Assembly (NCBI GenBank): GCA_030220185.1
Contig: JASPKZ010008346.1
Span: 248,001 to 312,000 of the forward strand
Direction: 5' to 3'
DNA length: 64,000 nt
Origin: Diploptera punctata
Taxonomy: Eukaryota > Arthropoda > Insecta > Blattodea > Blaberidae
Of this stretch, positions 1-11,936 are shown piece after piece. The notes under the pieces were generated by a model. It saw only the letters and a program-made list of their open reading frames with translations, did not search any database and was not told the origin of the DNA. Made by a program: the position numbers and the translations under genes. Positions within the stretch are counted from its first letter, which is position 1; each line of letters starts with the position of its first letter.

Positions 1-99
1 AAACAATCTTAGAGTACCAACTGGTAAGTGACCAAGCAACTTGCAACTAATGATGTTGGTTATCTAGACTAGTTGGCAATTTATAAAATAACCTGAAAT

Positions 100-785
100 A
101 GACTAAAATATTACTTAAATAAATGAAATTGTTCAAGTATTCAACATGTAACTTTAAAAATAACTCACACAACTTCTGTCAAATTTAAGTCTTACAGGTT
201 CATTATTAAAAACATTTACCAACATTTTTAATGTGTTTTAAAGGTTTTCTAAGGATTATTCAATGTTTTATTATACAGTATTCAACTAGATGTCACATAG
301 ATGTGGGATCCATAGTATATTTCAACAATATTTTGTGTTTCAATGCAGCCTACATGTACTTCTCAAGTTCAACTTGTTACAATGTGATCAATATAAAATT
401 TATAACTTCCATCAATCCATCCAATGGCTGATCGACTCAAATTTGAGTTTTGGCCTCCCTTAACTTCTGCCTCCAATCATTTCTATTTTGTGCAGCAAGC
501 CTCCAGTTGCGACACTTAAGTAGGTTTGCAGTATCTTCCTTAACACCGGCCTCCCATCGTTTCTTCAGTCTTCCAAATTCACCTGTTCCTCATACAACTT
601 GCTATAAGCACTTTTTTGGTGCTCGGTCTGTTAAGAGCCTATGTACATGGACAGCCCATTCCAATTTCTTTAACTTAATAAAATTGACAGGGTCAGGTTC
701 ATTGTATTAAAATTTATAACTTACTAATTTACTATTTACTCTAGACACACTTACCAAACTAAAACCACACTAATTTTAGAGTATT
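100..785. repeat. Dispersed repeat Z, copy 1 (interrupted by a LINE)
   Basis: The stretch resembles 40.90-41.79 kb: runs around 155-300 match 40950-41094, and 715-770 match 41675-41740. Here it is interrupted by a LINE fragment at 409-707. The other copy lacks that LINE and instead holds a 511-bp MITE. No coding potential is seen. It may be the flank of a duplicated gene or an old repeat; its class is unknown. Confidence 0.5.
409..707 (-). mobile_element. LINE 3' fragment with 15-bp target-site duplication
   Basis: The reverse strand encodes the C-terminal tail of a non-LTR retrotransposon ORF2: a GRLKKRWEAGVKED stretch followed by NWRLAAQNRNDWRQ and LREAK. This is the usual G-R-P-K-x-R-W ... 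N-W-R-x-A-x-x-R-x-x-W-R end of many arthropod LINEs. A perfect 15-bp repeat, TAAAATTTATAACTT, flanks it at 394-408 and 708-722, which defines the insertion. It is strongly 5'-truncated and non-autonomous. Confidence 0.8.
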
Positions 786-927
786 ACCAGAGGAAGCCTT
801 AAAATCTATTATATTTTGGGTACATAATTCACTATTATCATATGGTGTAATACTTTGGTCATCATCATCAAAATCTATTCAAATATTTAATTACAATAAA
901 TACATTTTTGAGTCAAGTTAAAAATCA

Positions 928-1066
928 TACCTCACAAATTTAGTAGAATTCTTGAGAACATGTTTCAGAATGCCTATATTCTATCATCAGCTCTTTCTGA
1001 CTATGCAAGATAGAATGGAGTCATTTTGTTACATGTTCTCAAGAATTCCACTAAATTATGAGGTTA
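928..1066. repeat. Hairpin H1 (inverted repeat, arms about 37 bp)
   Basis: The left arm (928-964) and right arm (1030-1066) are inverted copies sharing the core AATTCTTGAGAACATGT, ending outward in an ACCTCA-like hexamer. A spacer of about 65 bp contains a second small inverted repeat (TTCTAT/ATAGAA). It resembles other hairpins in the window, but its origin is not proven. Confidence 0.6.
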
Positions 1067-1810
1067 GATGTTTAACTAACTAAACATTTATTAAAATGAA
1101 CTTCATAGTGCAACTGCTTATTGATACATTAACTCAATTACAAAAAAAAAAAAAATAATGATTTCTAAAATCATGAAGCGAGCACCAATCTGAACAGAAT
1201 GTAAAACTCTTCAATGAACTAAAAATATTACCTGTTTCTTGATTATATATTTTAGAATCTGTTTGCTTTAATCATCAAAACTTAGAACCTTTAAAATAAA
1301 TTCAGAAATTCATGAACACTAGAATATTTTCTTAACAATATACAGTTAAATTGTTAGAGGCTTAACAGAAGTGTAACACCGTCACATTGAGGTAGTTACC
1401 TATATAATCATATCCCTTGTAATATTAAACTTGTTGTAACAACAATCTTAGCATGATGTAAAGAAAACTTAATTAACTTACACACAATTTACCAAAAATG
1501 AATTCTTACATTTAAAACTGAAAATATAAATTGATTAAGACTAAGACAGCTTGTGGTGTGGAGAAGGCTGGGGTGAGATGCCTGTGCATCTGCTAGCAAG
1601 TCCACAAGTGGACAACAGTCTCAAAGTTACTACTTAGTGATTTGTTTTAAAATGAATTACAGTAATGTATCAAAATTCAACTTAATGTTGTAAAATACAT
1701 AATAACTTCCTTTGTTTTATTAAATGTAATTACTTTATATTCACACTTACATTTATATCTGGTATCAGAATGTGATTGGATTTTGTTATGTATATCCATC
1801 CATAGTAATT

Positions 1811-2128
1811 CTGCCTAAGGGCAGGTCTTTCACTGCAATCGTAGCATTTTCATGCTATGCTTTGTAGCTTTACTAGGGACTTGTAGGTGTAGTAGCTTCC
1901 CATTGCTTTCCTCACCAGTGGAGGATGATGATGATAATGGTAAGGATGAAGTTCATGGTCATATGATTTTGGGGATGGTTTGGGACTTAAAGTTTACCTG
2001 ACATTTGTCTTACAGGTGAGGAAAACCCCGATAAAAACCTCACCCAGAAAAACTGCCCTGACCGGGGATCGAACCCGGGCCTGCTGCATGACAAGGCAGC
2101 ATGCAACCTCGAGACCACAGCGGTGGAC
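1811..2128 (-). mobile_element. tRNA-derived SINE, family S1 (full-length)
   Basis: On the minus strand it begins GTCCACCGCTGTGGTCT (A-box region), followed by a B box in CCGGGTTCGATCCCCGG, then a body with GGTGAGGTTTTTATCGGGG. It ends with the short palindromic tail ACCTGCCCTTAGGCAG. These are Pol III internal promoter features of a tRNA-derived SINE. Related copies or pieces lie at 5748, 20622, 25475, 43030, 46325 and 62052. Confidence 0.8.
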
Positions 2129-2135
2129 GTTACGT

Positions 2136-2162
2136 GTATATATATATATATATATATATATG
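2136..2162. repeat. (TA)n microsatellite
   Basis: Uninterrupted TA dinucleotides directly beside the tRNA-like head of the S1 SINE. Confidence 0.95.
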
Positions 2163-2692
2163 TTATATTCTACTTTATGTACAAATTATAATTTACTTAG
2201 ACAAGTCCTAAAACATCTCTGATGTTCTGATAGATAATAAAGAAATTAGCAACAAAATTATTGGATAAACTTCTTGAATATCTTGCGTTAGTGCTCGAAA
2301 AAAAAAAGTCTGCCAATCTATTTTGTTAAGTATGATCAAACTCCTACCTAAGATAATCCTAGTAAGAGTATTTATATTTTGTTTACCTTTTCAAATTAAG
2401 TCTGTAATATTAGGGATATTTCACCTTTGGTTGACAACACACATTCCAATATCCTGTATATGTTGCCTGCATCACATGATTCTATAATATATCCTCTATG
2501 TATCTTCTGATGCAACGTGCATGTAGTGTCTACGTTGGACTAACAAAAAATGTTTGTATCACATGTAGGATACAATTTGCAGTTCTGGTTTCTTTAGCTG
2601 GATTCTATGGATCTATGGTGTATTGTTCGGTAAGAGAGTAGCAGGTACTGCCAGCAACTACTCTCAGTTTAGAAAATATTTAACAATAAAAA
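2163..2692. other. AT-rich non-coding stretch
   Basis: No gene seen. The part around 2450-2570 is weakly similar to 41955-42060, which may extend the homology between the 0-2.6 kb and 41-42 kb segments. Confidence 0.4.
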
Positions 2693-2795
<103 letters not shown>

Positions 2796-3539
2796 TTATT
2801 AGACACACCAACATATTTAAATTGAATTAGAGATGGGACAGAAAGTTTTTCACAATAATAGGATCTAAAACAAAGGTAAAATTTATTCATTAAATACATG
2901 ATTGGTTTTTGACTAGAAATTTCAGTCTACAATATCATGAGAATATTTCAAAGAAATCAACTAGTTTTATTTTATTACAAATATATGCTGGAATTATCTC
3001 ATGATTATTTTAAAATGAAATATTGTAGAAGATAATATGGTGCAATAATAAATTAACTTTTGTTATGAATGAATAAATTAAAAATGAATCTCCAATTTTA
3101 AACCAGTACCATAACATGCTTTTATTGTGTATGTGCACTGTGTGCTCTGCTGCTATGTACTAGTTCTGTGTTATCAAACATTTGTGTTGTCTAGTAAGTT
3201 AGAGTGTTCATAACAGAATCATTAATAATTTATTGAGTATCAGTCCTAGGCCCTATAGTCAATTTATGATGTTATGGAGATGCAGAATTTAAACAATATA
3301 ATTCATATTAGTTCAGTGTGTTAATTATTTTTATTAGGTTACATGGCTACTAGAAAATTAATACTAAAATACTTGGTGAGACTAGGTAGATAGTTGCCAA
3401 AGTTATTGACACTTGGGATAGGAACAAAAGTGACAAGTGTTTATTAGTGCCAATAAACAATGTGACAGAGAGAGCCTCACATATACTAGACTGGCTTATA
3501 ATGGCAGGCCTATAATGGAAAAAACAGGAAAGGGCACAA

Positions 3540-4640
3540 AGCCAAGTTGCAAACCAATCCCAACAGCCACATAAAATCAAATGGTGAAAAGAGAATAATT
3601 ATTTGCAGCAATATAGTGAATGTGAATTATGACAAATGTGTCATTACAAATACAATACAGGACTCATATATTCATTGGAAAAAAGTACCTACTGTTCCAA
3701 AACTGTTGCCAATTATCAAATTGAAAATAAATTTTCCTTGGGATATTGAAGAGAGTTATAAGAAGAATGGGATTCAGATGGAGGAAATCCAGTTCTAAAC
3801 TAAAGCTCTTAATTGAAAGGTCTGACATTTTTGATTCAAGATGCAGGTATCTTTGAAAAGTGAAGAAATACAGAAAATGCAATGTATTTTTTATACAGAT
3901 GAGATATGAACCGACAGCAACAGGCCATTTAGTAAGTGCTGGCAAAGTGGGGACATAAAGAGCGTAGAATCAAATGTAAATTTAGAAAATAGACTGATCA
4001 TTCTGTATGTTGGGGTACACATGGGTTTATTGAAGGTGCTACGTTATTATATAAAGCTGGTTGCTCTACGGGAGATGAAGAGGATGCTTCGAAAAATGGG
4101 TCCATGTAATGTTGATCCAAAATCTATCACCTCATTCTGACCTTCTATAAGATAATTTCAGACTGATAAAACTCTAATTGCTCCATCCCTTAAAAGTGAC
4201 ATCATCTCATAGGTGACGGGTAAAGGTGTAGATACTGATGTACATCTTAGGAAAAGTGAATATTATAAACATATTCTTGCACTGAAACCACAAGTTAACT
4301 CATATAAACTTGACAAAATTTTGTCACACTTCGGTAATACTGTATGCCTTCTTCCTCCATGTGTATGCATGAGCTTGCATGGGCAAAAATACACCGACTG
4401 CTAAGAGAGCAAAATGTCTCAGGAGATATGTCATTACAAAAGTTAATGGCTCCAAAACAAAACGCGATACAATAGGTGACAAAAGTAGACTGCAATGAAT
4501 ACATTTGTCATGCAGAGTCACTTGAATAACTACACCGGGAAAAGGACGACATTGAGAAGAATGTAATGGGCAACAAATGTGAATGAGGACAGCAGTAATT
4601 TACTTTATTCTGATGATCATGATTCAGAATGTTATTCATT
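3540..4640 (+). pseudogene. Decayed DDE transposase (IS630/Tc1-mariner type, DDE_3-like)
   Basis: Pieces of one transposase can be followed on the plus strand in shifting frames: an RRMGFRWRKSSSKLKLLIER segment (about 3760-3830); then SRCRYL and KVKKYRKCNVFFIQMR, where the family has its DETW-type catalytic block; RLIILYVG (3991 on) and GATLLYKAGCSTGD; SYKLDKILSHFGNT followed by an LPP block (about 4290-4365); and ELAWAKIHRLLREQNVSGD (4371 on), the C-terminal block normally reading N-P-I-E-L-x-W-A. Stops and frameshifts interrupt it, the first Asp is not recognisable, and no terminal repeats were identified. Assignment rests on motif order; the exact family is uncertain. Confidence 0.7.
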
Positions 4641-4995
4641 CTGAAATTAAGAAACGTTTTTTGCATGACTACTAGCTCCCTCCCCCATTCTCAATGTTCC
4701 TTCCTGTCATGTGCCTTAGGTATCACCAAGACTGCTACAGTTACCAGAAATGGAAGTATTTCCATATAGAACAACTATGTTGAAACATTTAAAACATGAG
4801 AACATGACTGTTAATACAATAAAAAACCACTAAAGTCTTATCAGAAGACCTTATATATAATGCCTTATATACTTGAAACTCAAAATAAAAGTTTAAAAAA
4901 TATATGACATGCAATAGGAAGCCATCCCATAATTATCACAAAAAAAAGCACATTGGTTGTTGTAATATCAAATCATTATCAATAAAACTCGTGGA

Positions 4996-5507
4996 TCCTA
5001 TGCCACCGTGCAACCTACATACATAACAAAAAAATACACAATTTATTGCTGTTGCAGTAATTGCATAATTAACTGATTATATATATATAATATATATAAA
5101 ATGTTAATTTATTTCCAAAAAAAGTGAGAAATGCATTAAAATGTAGTGAGAAGTTAGATTCAAAGTAACCTAAAATCACCATATGTACAATGTAAAATAT
5201 GTATTAAACATTGCTCAGAGTGTGTAGTCAAATTATCAGAAAAAACATGCTAACAAACAAGTGAACGCTAAACTAATTTGGTGTCGATTAACTCACCCAT
5301 TTTCTCACCCTAACTTGCCCAAACTAACACTAAATTGTCCATTTCCTCACTCTAACTTGCCCACAAATGTTACATAATATGATCCCCTTATATGTGAAAA
5401 ACATGTTGGAAATTGGCTCTAGCGGATATGAGTATTACCACATTGGCTAACATGACACTAACATTGTTCTCTGATCAAATTTTAACAGGTTATATGGTGG
5501 CACAGAA
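4996..5507 (+). mobile_element. MITE family X1, copy 1
   Basis: A non-coding element of about 510 bp bounded by imperfect terminal inverted repeats: TCCTATGCCACC on the left and GGTGGCACAGAA on the right. The internal sequence matches two other copies, at 19612-20089 (inverted) and 47286-48836 (interrupted), including GAGAAGTT..CAAAGTAACC and a C-rich TCACCCTAACTTGCCC region. It encodes nothing recognisable. I know no name for this family. Confidence 0.7.
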
Positions 5508-5747
5508 TAGCTAAAATATCAGCAATGAAGATATTTAATAGACTTCATTAGAACACCTGATACCGATTTTAACTAAATGTTGTCCTTGGATGTTAGATAT
5601 TTATAATAAAATAATTTCTGCACGGAAAAACCAATCCTCACTTTCTAGATTTCACGCAAAATTGAGCTGCTTCTATATGTGTTTCTGTAGACTGTGACAA
5701 TGAAATAATTTTGTAAACTTTTAATATTTTATATTATTCACAGTGTT

Positions 5748-5850
5748 CTGCCCTAGGGCAGGTCTTTTATTGCAATCATAGCATTTTCATGCCATAATTT
5801 GCAGTTTTACTATGGAATTATAGGTGTAGCAGCTTCCCGTTCCGTTCCAT
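5748..5850 (-). mobile_element. S1 SINE tail fragment
   Basis: Matches the tail of the SINE at 1811-2128 (CTGCCCTAGGGCAGGTC, then GGAATTATAGGTGTAG). The tRNA-like head is absent, so it is a truncated copy. Confidence 0.7.
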
Positions 5851-6145
5851 AGGCTATTTTTTTATATTAGGCCTATTTATTACATAACTTATTATTTATT
5901 GTTTATGATAAGGAAGGGTTGCATTAGTAAAAAACTACACAAACTCATTATTAATAAATAGCATTCTACAAAGGAATAGTTGTTTTCTGCTGAGTAAGAT
6001 ACCATAACTATTTTTATATAATGTGACATTGCTGATTACAAATAAGCATACTAAAATTATCCATCATCCCAGAATTTGACACAAAACACAATTACAAAAT
6101 ATTTATCAGTAATGAGTTAGAGCAACATACTATTTTTCCACAGTG

Positions 6146-6235
6146 CGAGAGACCCAGAAGAACCTTGTCCTACCAGCAGCTGGCGGACTCACACCCATAG
6201 ATGTTAGTGACTGGGGTGGACAATCATACAGTCAT
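6146..6235 (-). repeat. Possible S2 SINE tail fragment
   Basis: The words CTACCAGCAGCTGGC and CTCACACCCATAGATGTTAG resemble the tail of the S2 SINE (see 44340). It ends where the LINE begins. Short and diverged. Confidence 0.35.
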
Positions 6236-6239
6236 TTTA

Positions 6240-7699
6240 TAGGGGTTACAGATAAGTACAAGACTTATCAATGCATTAGCAAAATCAGCAAAACTCGACT
6301 GGGGCCTTAATCATGGAGCTCTAAGAACAATCTACAAAGGAGCAATTCTGGCCTTACTATCATATGGGGTTCCAGTATGGATCAAAAGCCTCCAGAAAAA
6401 ATCTAACCGCATGAAACCCATAAGGGTGCAGTGATTGATAAATCTGAAAATCACGAAGGCATTCTGGACTATGTCCATTGAAGCACTGTGTACGATAACA
6501 GCTATGACATCTATAATCATCAAACTAGAAGAAACATTCAAACCTATAATATAAAAGGAAGAGGGAACGATAATCCAGAAACTATACTGCCTCTCAAGGA
6601 ATGGCCTCACCCAGCAAATATTCCTGCCATAGAAGATGTTGACCCAACAAAACATTATGCTATGGAAATATACACTGATGGCAGCAAGTCCAAGGGCGGA
6701 GTTGGCTCAGGAATTGCAGTGTTACACAATGGTCAGATTGTCCAACAATTACAATATAAACTAGATGACAGATGTTCCAACAATCAGGCGGAACAATTCG
6801 CAATTATGGAGGCATTAGAAAGATAACCAGAAGCAACACTGAGCCCAAATTCTCCAAAAACTCTAGCTATATATACCAACAGCAAAATTACAATAGACTC
6901 GCTAAAAAATAACACAAATCACAATCAATTAATAGAAAACACCAGACACGCACTACGTTATCTGATAAGCAACCATTGGACAGTAGCAGTATCCTGGGTC
7001 AAGGCTCACATAGGAATATACGGCAATGAAGTTGCAGACAAACTCGCCAAACAAGCAGCCAGAAACGACGAGCCAGTATCCTATGAGAAGATCCCGCTCA
7101 GTGCTAAATTAAAGAAACTACAAGATATCAGCATACAAAAGTGGGAAAACGAGTGGACCAGAACATCAAACGGAGTGGTCACTAAGTTATTCTTCCCTAG
7201 TATCAAAGATAGGCTAAAATTAAGTATTCCACTATCGGGAAATATAACAACATTTTTAACCAGACACGGAAAGCTAAACACACACTTCTATAGATTTAAA
7301 ATCAAGGACTCCCCCATGGGGAGTAGCAGATCAGACAGTCTTCCATATATTATTTGAATGCTCTAAAGTACAAAGTGAAAGAAACAATTTCAAAAGGAAA
7401 ACATTAAGTAAATATGGAAAGTGGACCTATAATGAACAAAAATTAGTAAACGATTACACAAATGAATTTATAGTGTATATGAAATCAATTAATTTAGATA
7501 ACCTCTAGACACCAAAACAGACTCTATCAAGACAATATTAACAAAAAACAAATAATAACCAATAAACAAGAGTATATAAGATTAAAAAATAACTAATGTT
7601 AGATATATTAACTATGTATATAATATGTTATAAGGCATGTAGTATTGCACCAATTGCAATGGAACATGCCGTAATATATAAAAAGATAAAAATTTAAAA
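6240..7699 (+). mobile_element. 5'-truncated LINE with RNase H domain (I/R1/LOA-like)
   Basis: The plus strand encodes the end of a non-LTR retrotransposon ORF2. First comes the post-RT region (LRTIYKGAILALLSYGVPVW). A ribonuclease H domain follows: YTDGSKSKGGVGSGIAVL (first Asp), NNQAEQFAIMEAL (Glu), IYTNSKI (family D, here N) and WVKAHIGIYGNEVADKLAK (His and last Asp). The C-terminus reads VFHILFECSKV and ends in a TAG at 7506-7508. There is an in-frame TAA at 6824-6826 and a frameshift near 7310-7340, so it is dead. The 3' untranslated region runs to the A-rich end near 7699. RNase H in a LINE points to the I, R1, LOA or related clades. Confidence 0.85.
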
Positions 7700-7767
7700 A
7701 ATGCAGTCAAGTCTCCAAGTCGTTACAACTGGATTTCTCACCTTAGGGTTATTATACATTGTGGCTA

Positions 7768-7908
7768 TACAATTTCCCCATGATACTGGGTAGGCACTAG
7801 TCCCATTCTGGCAAAAATTCTTTTTCCATGTAGACTTAAACCAGCGACAAGTCTCGTGGCTCTGGATTGAGGCATCATGCCATTAACAACTGGGTAATGA
7901 CGCAGGAC
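7768..7908 (-). mobile_element. S2 SINE head fragment, diverged
   Basis: Resembles the tRNA-like half of the S2 SINE (compare 44530-44665): a TGATACTGGGTAGGCA motif, CCATGTAGACTTAAACCAGC where the B box lies, and GGCATCATGCC before the A-box region. Strongly mutated. Confidence 0.55.
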
Positions 7909-8163
7909 AATATATTATTAAGTAGCACCACATTCATATATGGAGTTACTATTTTTTAAATAAAACTTAAAAGTACATACAATTTATCTTTCCTGAAACA
8001 AACTTGGTTTGACAGTGGTTAGAATTTTAATTTAATACTTCAGGACATTGATACTTGATCTTTACAAACACAATAAGGACTAGGTTCTGTGGAGAATTGG
8101 GGGACGAAGAACAAATTTTCAAAGATTACATTGAGTGGTGAAAAGAGAGAGATTAATATTTAA

Positions 8164-8420
8164 ATCTTCCAGGCTATGTGGCTGTGGTCTATAACTGGTG
8201 TTTCTTCCAGACATTACTCCCTCAACTGTGGAGGACATCTTCAGTGGTGAGAGCTTCTAGGTGGTGTTCCCTTGTCGTAGACTTGACAGTGAATCACAGT
8301 CAAGTCCATAAGTGAACACTACCTAGAAGCACTCGCTACTGAAGATGTCTTCCGCAGTTGAGGGAGTAATGTCAAGAAGAAACACCAGTTATAGACCATA
8401 GCCACATAGCCTGGAATCTT
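8164..8420. repeat. Hairpin H2 (foldback, arms about 110 bp)
   Basis: The left arm 8164-8272 is the inverted copy of 8309-8420, with shared words such as CAGACATTACTCCCTCAACT and GGCTATGTGGCTGTGGTC against their complements. The loop itself contains a perfect small palindrome, GACTTGAC..GTCAAGTC. It is comparable in design to the Penelope-end hairpins elsewhere in the window, but no GIY-YIG coding text was recognised here. Confidence 0.8.
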
Positions 8421-10139
8421 TTATTATTATGTTTACCAGCTATGAAAGCCGGCATTCCACTATTAAAAGAGAGATTGTTCATAGCATATTGAATGGAAGA
8501 AAACAATAAACTTGTTGGAACAATAAAATTTGCAGCTGTTCCTTTTGAGAGAAGACCAAAGCACTGCATAAGTGATACAGGAACTATAATTTCCATTGCA
8601 GTGGAATTTTCAGAATTTCATTCAATGTGCCACTCATGCACCACAAGCACCAAATTGAGTGTGTTCACTGAACTTTTACTCAATTACTTACATAGTGACA
8701 TTAAAGTTAATCACATAATTGAAAGAATACACAAAATAATTTATGATTTTTTATTGAATGAATATTATGAATTGAAAAAATAGCTTCTAAATCAAATATT
8801 AATGAAATGAGTTTGTAATAGTAAAAAATGAATAATTCTTTACATTATTGAAATATCAGTGCTGCAAATTCTCTGTGATATTGTCTCTAGAGATATCAGT
8901 ACAAAACAAAGATAAGTTACATATTCTTGATTTATTATATATCCACTTTTGAAATCAATGGGGTTATTCACTATATTATAAATACAGAATACAGATATAT
9001 ACCCCAAGGAAACATAATTGTTGTAAGAAAAGGCATATAGAAAGCAGACAAACAATTGTATAAAGGAAGAAAGAAAGGCGTCGGTCATTTTTGAATATCC
9101 AATATAATTCCTATCTTTATTTAAAATCCTCTTAAAGCATAAGAATGATAATAAATAGGAATAAACATTTATTATATATAATTAATTTATTTTATTCCAT
9201 TGAATCATGAGAAAATACAAATTATTTAAAGACTAGTGAAATTTATTTATCAATAACTATAATCAACTTCATGGTTAGTATGAAAGCAGAAATTGTATGA
9301 AACTTACAATTACATATATTATGGAACTGTACCATAAGAGTAGTTAATATAAATAGCCACTTGTTCACCTACTTGAATTAACTATTATCATAATTCCCAA
9401 AGTTAGTGCTCGCACTTCCTCACTCCATTGTGCACAGGCCTAGAATCTACTGGCAGACTGTTGTCCTCACATCTGCCTATGTTAATCTCATAAGTAGATG
9501 GTTATTCATACACTAGGGGTGACCAGATGTTAAAGCCAGTATTCGCAACCAGGATTGGTTAAACATTACTCTAATTAATATCAATGAGTAATTTATAATA
9601 CATGAAAAACACCATAAAGGTTAGTGATAGTGTACAGTGAATGGTTTCTTTAAGAAATCTAAAGGGCCAAATCTCATAAAAATGGCTACAACCATTTTAA
9701 TTAAATTATATATGTTAAAGTTTATTCCTGAACCTGGAATTCAGGGTTGAAGAAAAAAGATCAGATCTGGTTCTAGTGATGTGTCCCACCATTTCAATAT
9801 AGAACCCAGCTTGTAAACCTGGATACTAAAAATATGAATTAAAATCCAAAAATTTTATATCACATCATGACAAGAAAATTATATGTAATAACTTGAATAT
9901 ATAAATCATTTGAATATCTTGGATCACTGTTAAAAGATTGAAATAATACATAGTAGAAGGAAATTAAATACGGCCATAAGTAGGGAATTGTTTTAACAAT
10001 TTTAAATAAGTAATTTCTGTCCATATCTTAAAAATTAAAATGTATAAATTTGAAAATTAGTCTCTACGATACTATGAGTATGAAATATGGTCATACAGTA
10101 TAACAAGCTACAAATTATATTTTCATTATTCATTACATA
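8421..10139. other. AT-rich stretch without a recognisable gene
   Basis: An open frame of 96 codons at 8493-8783 (plus) has an AT-driven composition and no motif I recognise. It could be a chance frame. I see no repeat matches in the remainder. Confidence 0.4.
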
Positions 10140-10183
10140 CATCACAATGATGGATAAATCATATTTGAAGAGAAATATTATAC

Positions 10184-10255
10184 ACTCATACTGAGACTTG
10201 AACTCAAGACCTTTGGCTTTCTAGACCAATGCTCTACCGACTGAGCTGTCTGGGT
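10184..10255 (-). repeat. tRNA-like cassette (FB copy 1, left)
   Basis: The minus strand shows AGCTCAGTCGGTAGAGC (D arm and A box) and GAGTTCAAGTCTC (B box). The T stem is weakened by substitutions. It faces outward from the element. Confidence 0.65.
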
Positions 10256-10741
10256 GAGATCCAGTCTAAATACAATTTTTCTCTTATATACAAGAACAAA
10301 CTGGAAGAACAACATTCAAAATTCAATGTGGAAATTTAGTGTAACAGATGAAGACACAAGAGGACAGAGAATGATGGAGAACTTTAATTAAGGTAAAATT
10401 GTGAATGTTTTTCACAAACAGATAGTCTATAAGTCTGTAGTCATTTATGTTTATTTCTTTTTTTAGTTCATGTTAATCACTGAGATTGGTTGGCGAAGAC
10501 CCTCAATGATGAGGAAAATTCTCAAAATAATAATAATAATATACGCTGTCAATTCCTATGCACCAAATGCTATGAAACCTTTGCTTCTATTTTTGCAAAT
10601 GGCAGCTTCATTATTAAAGAAGAAATTTATTTGGGAATTTTACATTATATTAGAAAGCGAGTACGGCTTCTTTCGATGTTTTTATTATTCATTTCATAAA
10701 TCTCAATGATGGATAGATCATATATGAAGAAAAAATTATAT

Positions 10742-10808
10742 GCTCATACTGGTACTCGAACCCAGGACCTTTACTTTCTAGACCACTGCTCTACCAATTG
10801 AGTTATCT
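10742..10808 (-). repeat. tRNA-like cassette (FB copy 1, centre)
   Basis: The minus strand has the B box GGGTTCGAGTACC and a D arm, but lacks most of the 5' acceptor strand: after AACTCAATTGG it runs directly into the AAATCATATTTGAAGAG motif. It is a broken cassette. Confidence 0.6.
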
Positions 10809-11018
10809 CTTCAAATATGATTTATCCATCATTCAGATGTATGTAATGAATAATAGAAACATGGAAAGAGTCTTTATAATGTAATGTAAAATTCCCAAAT
10901 AAATGTCTTCTTAAAAAAGAAGCCGCCATTTCTAAATACAGAAGCAAAGGTTTCATAACACGGTAAGTGGAAATTGACAACGTATATAAGAGAAAAATTG
11001 ACATTTAGATTGGAACTC

Positions 11019-11089
11019 GCCCAGAGAGCTCAGTCAGTAGAGCATTGTCCACAGAGCCGAAGGTCCTGGGTTCGAGTCCCAGTCTGAGT
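11019..11089 (+). repeat. tRNA-like cassette (FB copy 1, right)
   Basis: Box A is in GAGCTCAGTCAGTAGAGC and box B in GGGTTCGAGTCCC, with a paired T arm. A TATATAAG motif lies at 10983-10990 and a T6 run just after the cassette. The acceptor stem has mismatches, so a functional tRNA is unlikely. Confidence 0.65.
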
Positions 11090-11684
11090 ATATATTTTTT
11101 CTCATCACATATGAAGTTATAAACGCTTGCTTACAGGAACTAAGAGAATTATTTAAGCATCACATTGAGGAACTTTATAATTTATGTTGCAATCTAATAA
11201 TATCACAAATATTTCTAGTCAAGTACAATGCAATGGTACAATATATAGTTCAAATAAATAACAGTGTTAATGATATAAAGATTTTTTAATGAAGAAAAAT
11301 TAGAAAAAATATATAGTATGAGTTATACATGGGTGTGAGGTTAACATACACATTTCAAATAAAATCTAACAAAGTGAATATCAGAAATATGATTAATTTG
11401 GTTGAAAACAGAATATTTGTGCTATTTTTATTACATAATCACACATTTTACGAAGAATGCATTTTGTGAATTGAACACTTATTCAAAAGCAGATAATTCA
11501 ATTGGTTTTGCAATACTACTTCCTCAATTACAGATTTGTAAAGGTAATATGCTAGCAGCCGGAATGACAAGGGTTTCAATCCTGATAGATTTTGGAATTT
11601 TATACTAACCCAAATCATGAGGGCTCTCAAATCCATTCAGTCTCTAGTTGAAATGAGTACGAGATGCTTTTTTCAGGGGTAAAG

Positions 11685-11765
11685 GTGGCCATGACATAAG
11701 GCTGATTATCTAGGAAAGTGGGAGCCTTAACTTCCCTCTATGACAAGGACCTACTAAGATCTGTA
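11685..11765 (+). mobile_element. S5 SINE tail fragment
   Basis: Contains GTGGGAGCCTTAACTTCC, matching the complement of the S5 SINE tail at 37490-37525. No tRNA-like head is present. Confidence 0.55.
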
Positions 11766-11844
11766 GTGTGGTCTTCATCTAGCCTGCTTCCAAATTTCAG
11801 ATCTGGATAATGTATAGTTAAATATCCAACAAGATAATTTCCAG

Positions 11845-11936
11845 GTAAATTTTCGCAAAAACTCGTGAATGGTTTCTCATTATTGTGAACGTGTAAATGA
11901 TAAGACATGTGTTCTGAAATAATGATAAAACATATG
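11845..11936 (-). pseudogene. Fossil zinc-finger end downstream of gene A
   Basis: After the gene A stop, the minus strand still reads HVHNNEKPFT in another frame, a His-end plus linker of a finger. The ancestral array was therefore at least one finger longer. Confidence 0.5.

Larger units (their letters stand above)
10140..11105. mobile_element. tRNA-bearing foldback element FB, copy 1
   Basis: Three tRNA-like cassettes are present: 10184-10255 (minus), 10742-10808 (minus) and 11019-11089 (plus). Between the last two, 10540-10735 and 10815-11010 are inverted copies: AAATGGCAGCTTCATTATTAA against its GAAGCCGCCATTT complement, and the AAATCATATTTGAAGAG boundary motif. A TATATAAGAG box lies about 35 bp upstream of the right cassette, and a T-run follows it. 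About 240 bp at 10290-10530, ending in (AAT)n, seems to be a later insertion, perhaps a LINE tail. The same layout occurs at 29.1 kb and, without the middle cassette, at 57.1 kb. Confidence 0.75.

Noticed and set aside
8493..8783. 96-codon open frame
   Set aside because: AT-driven composition, no motif, no splice or repeat support.
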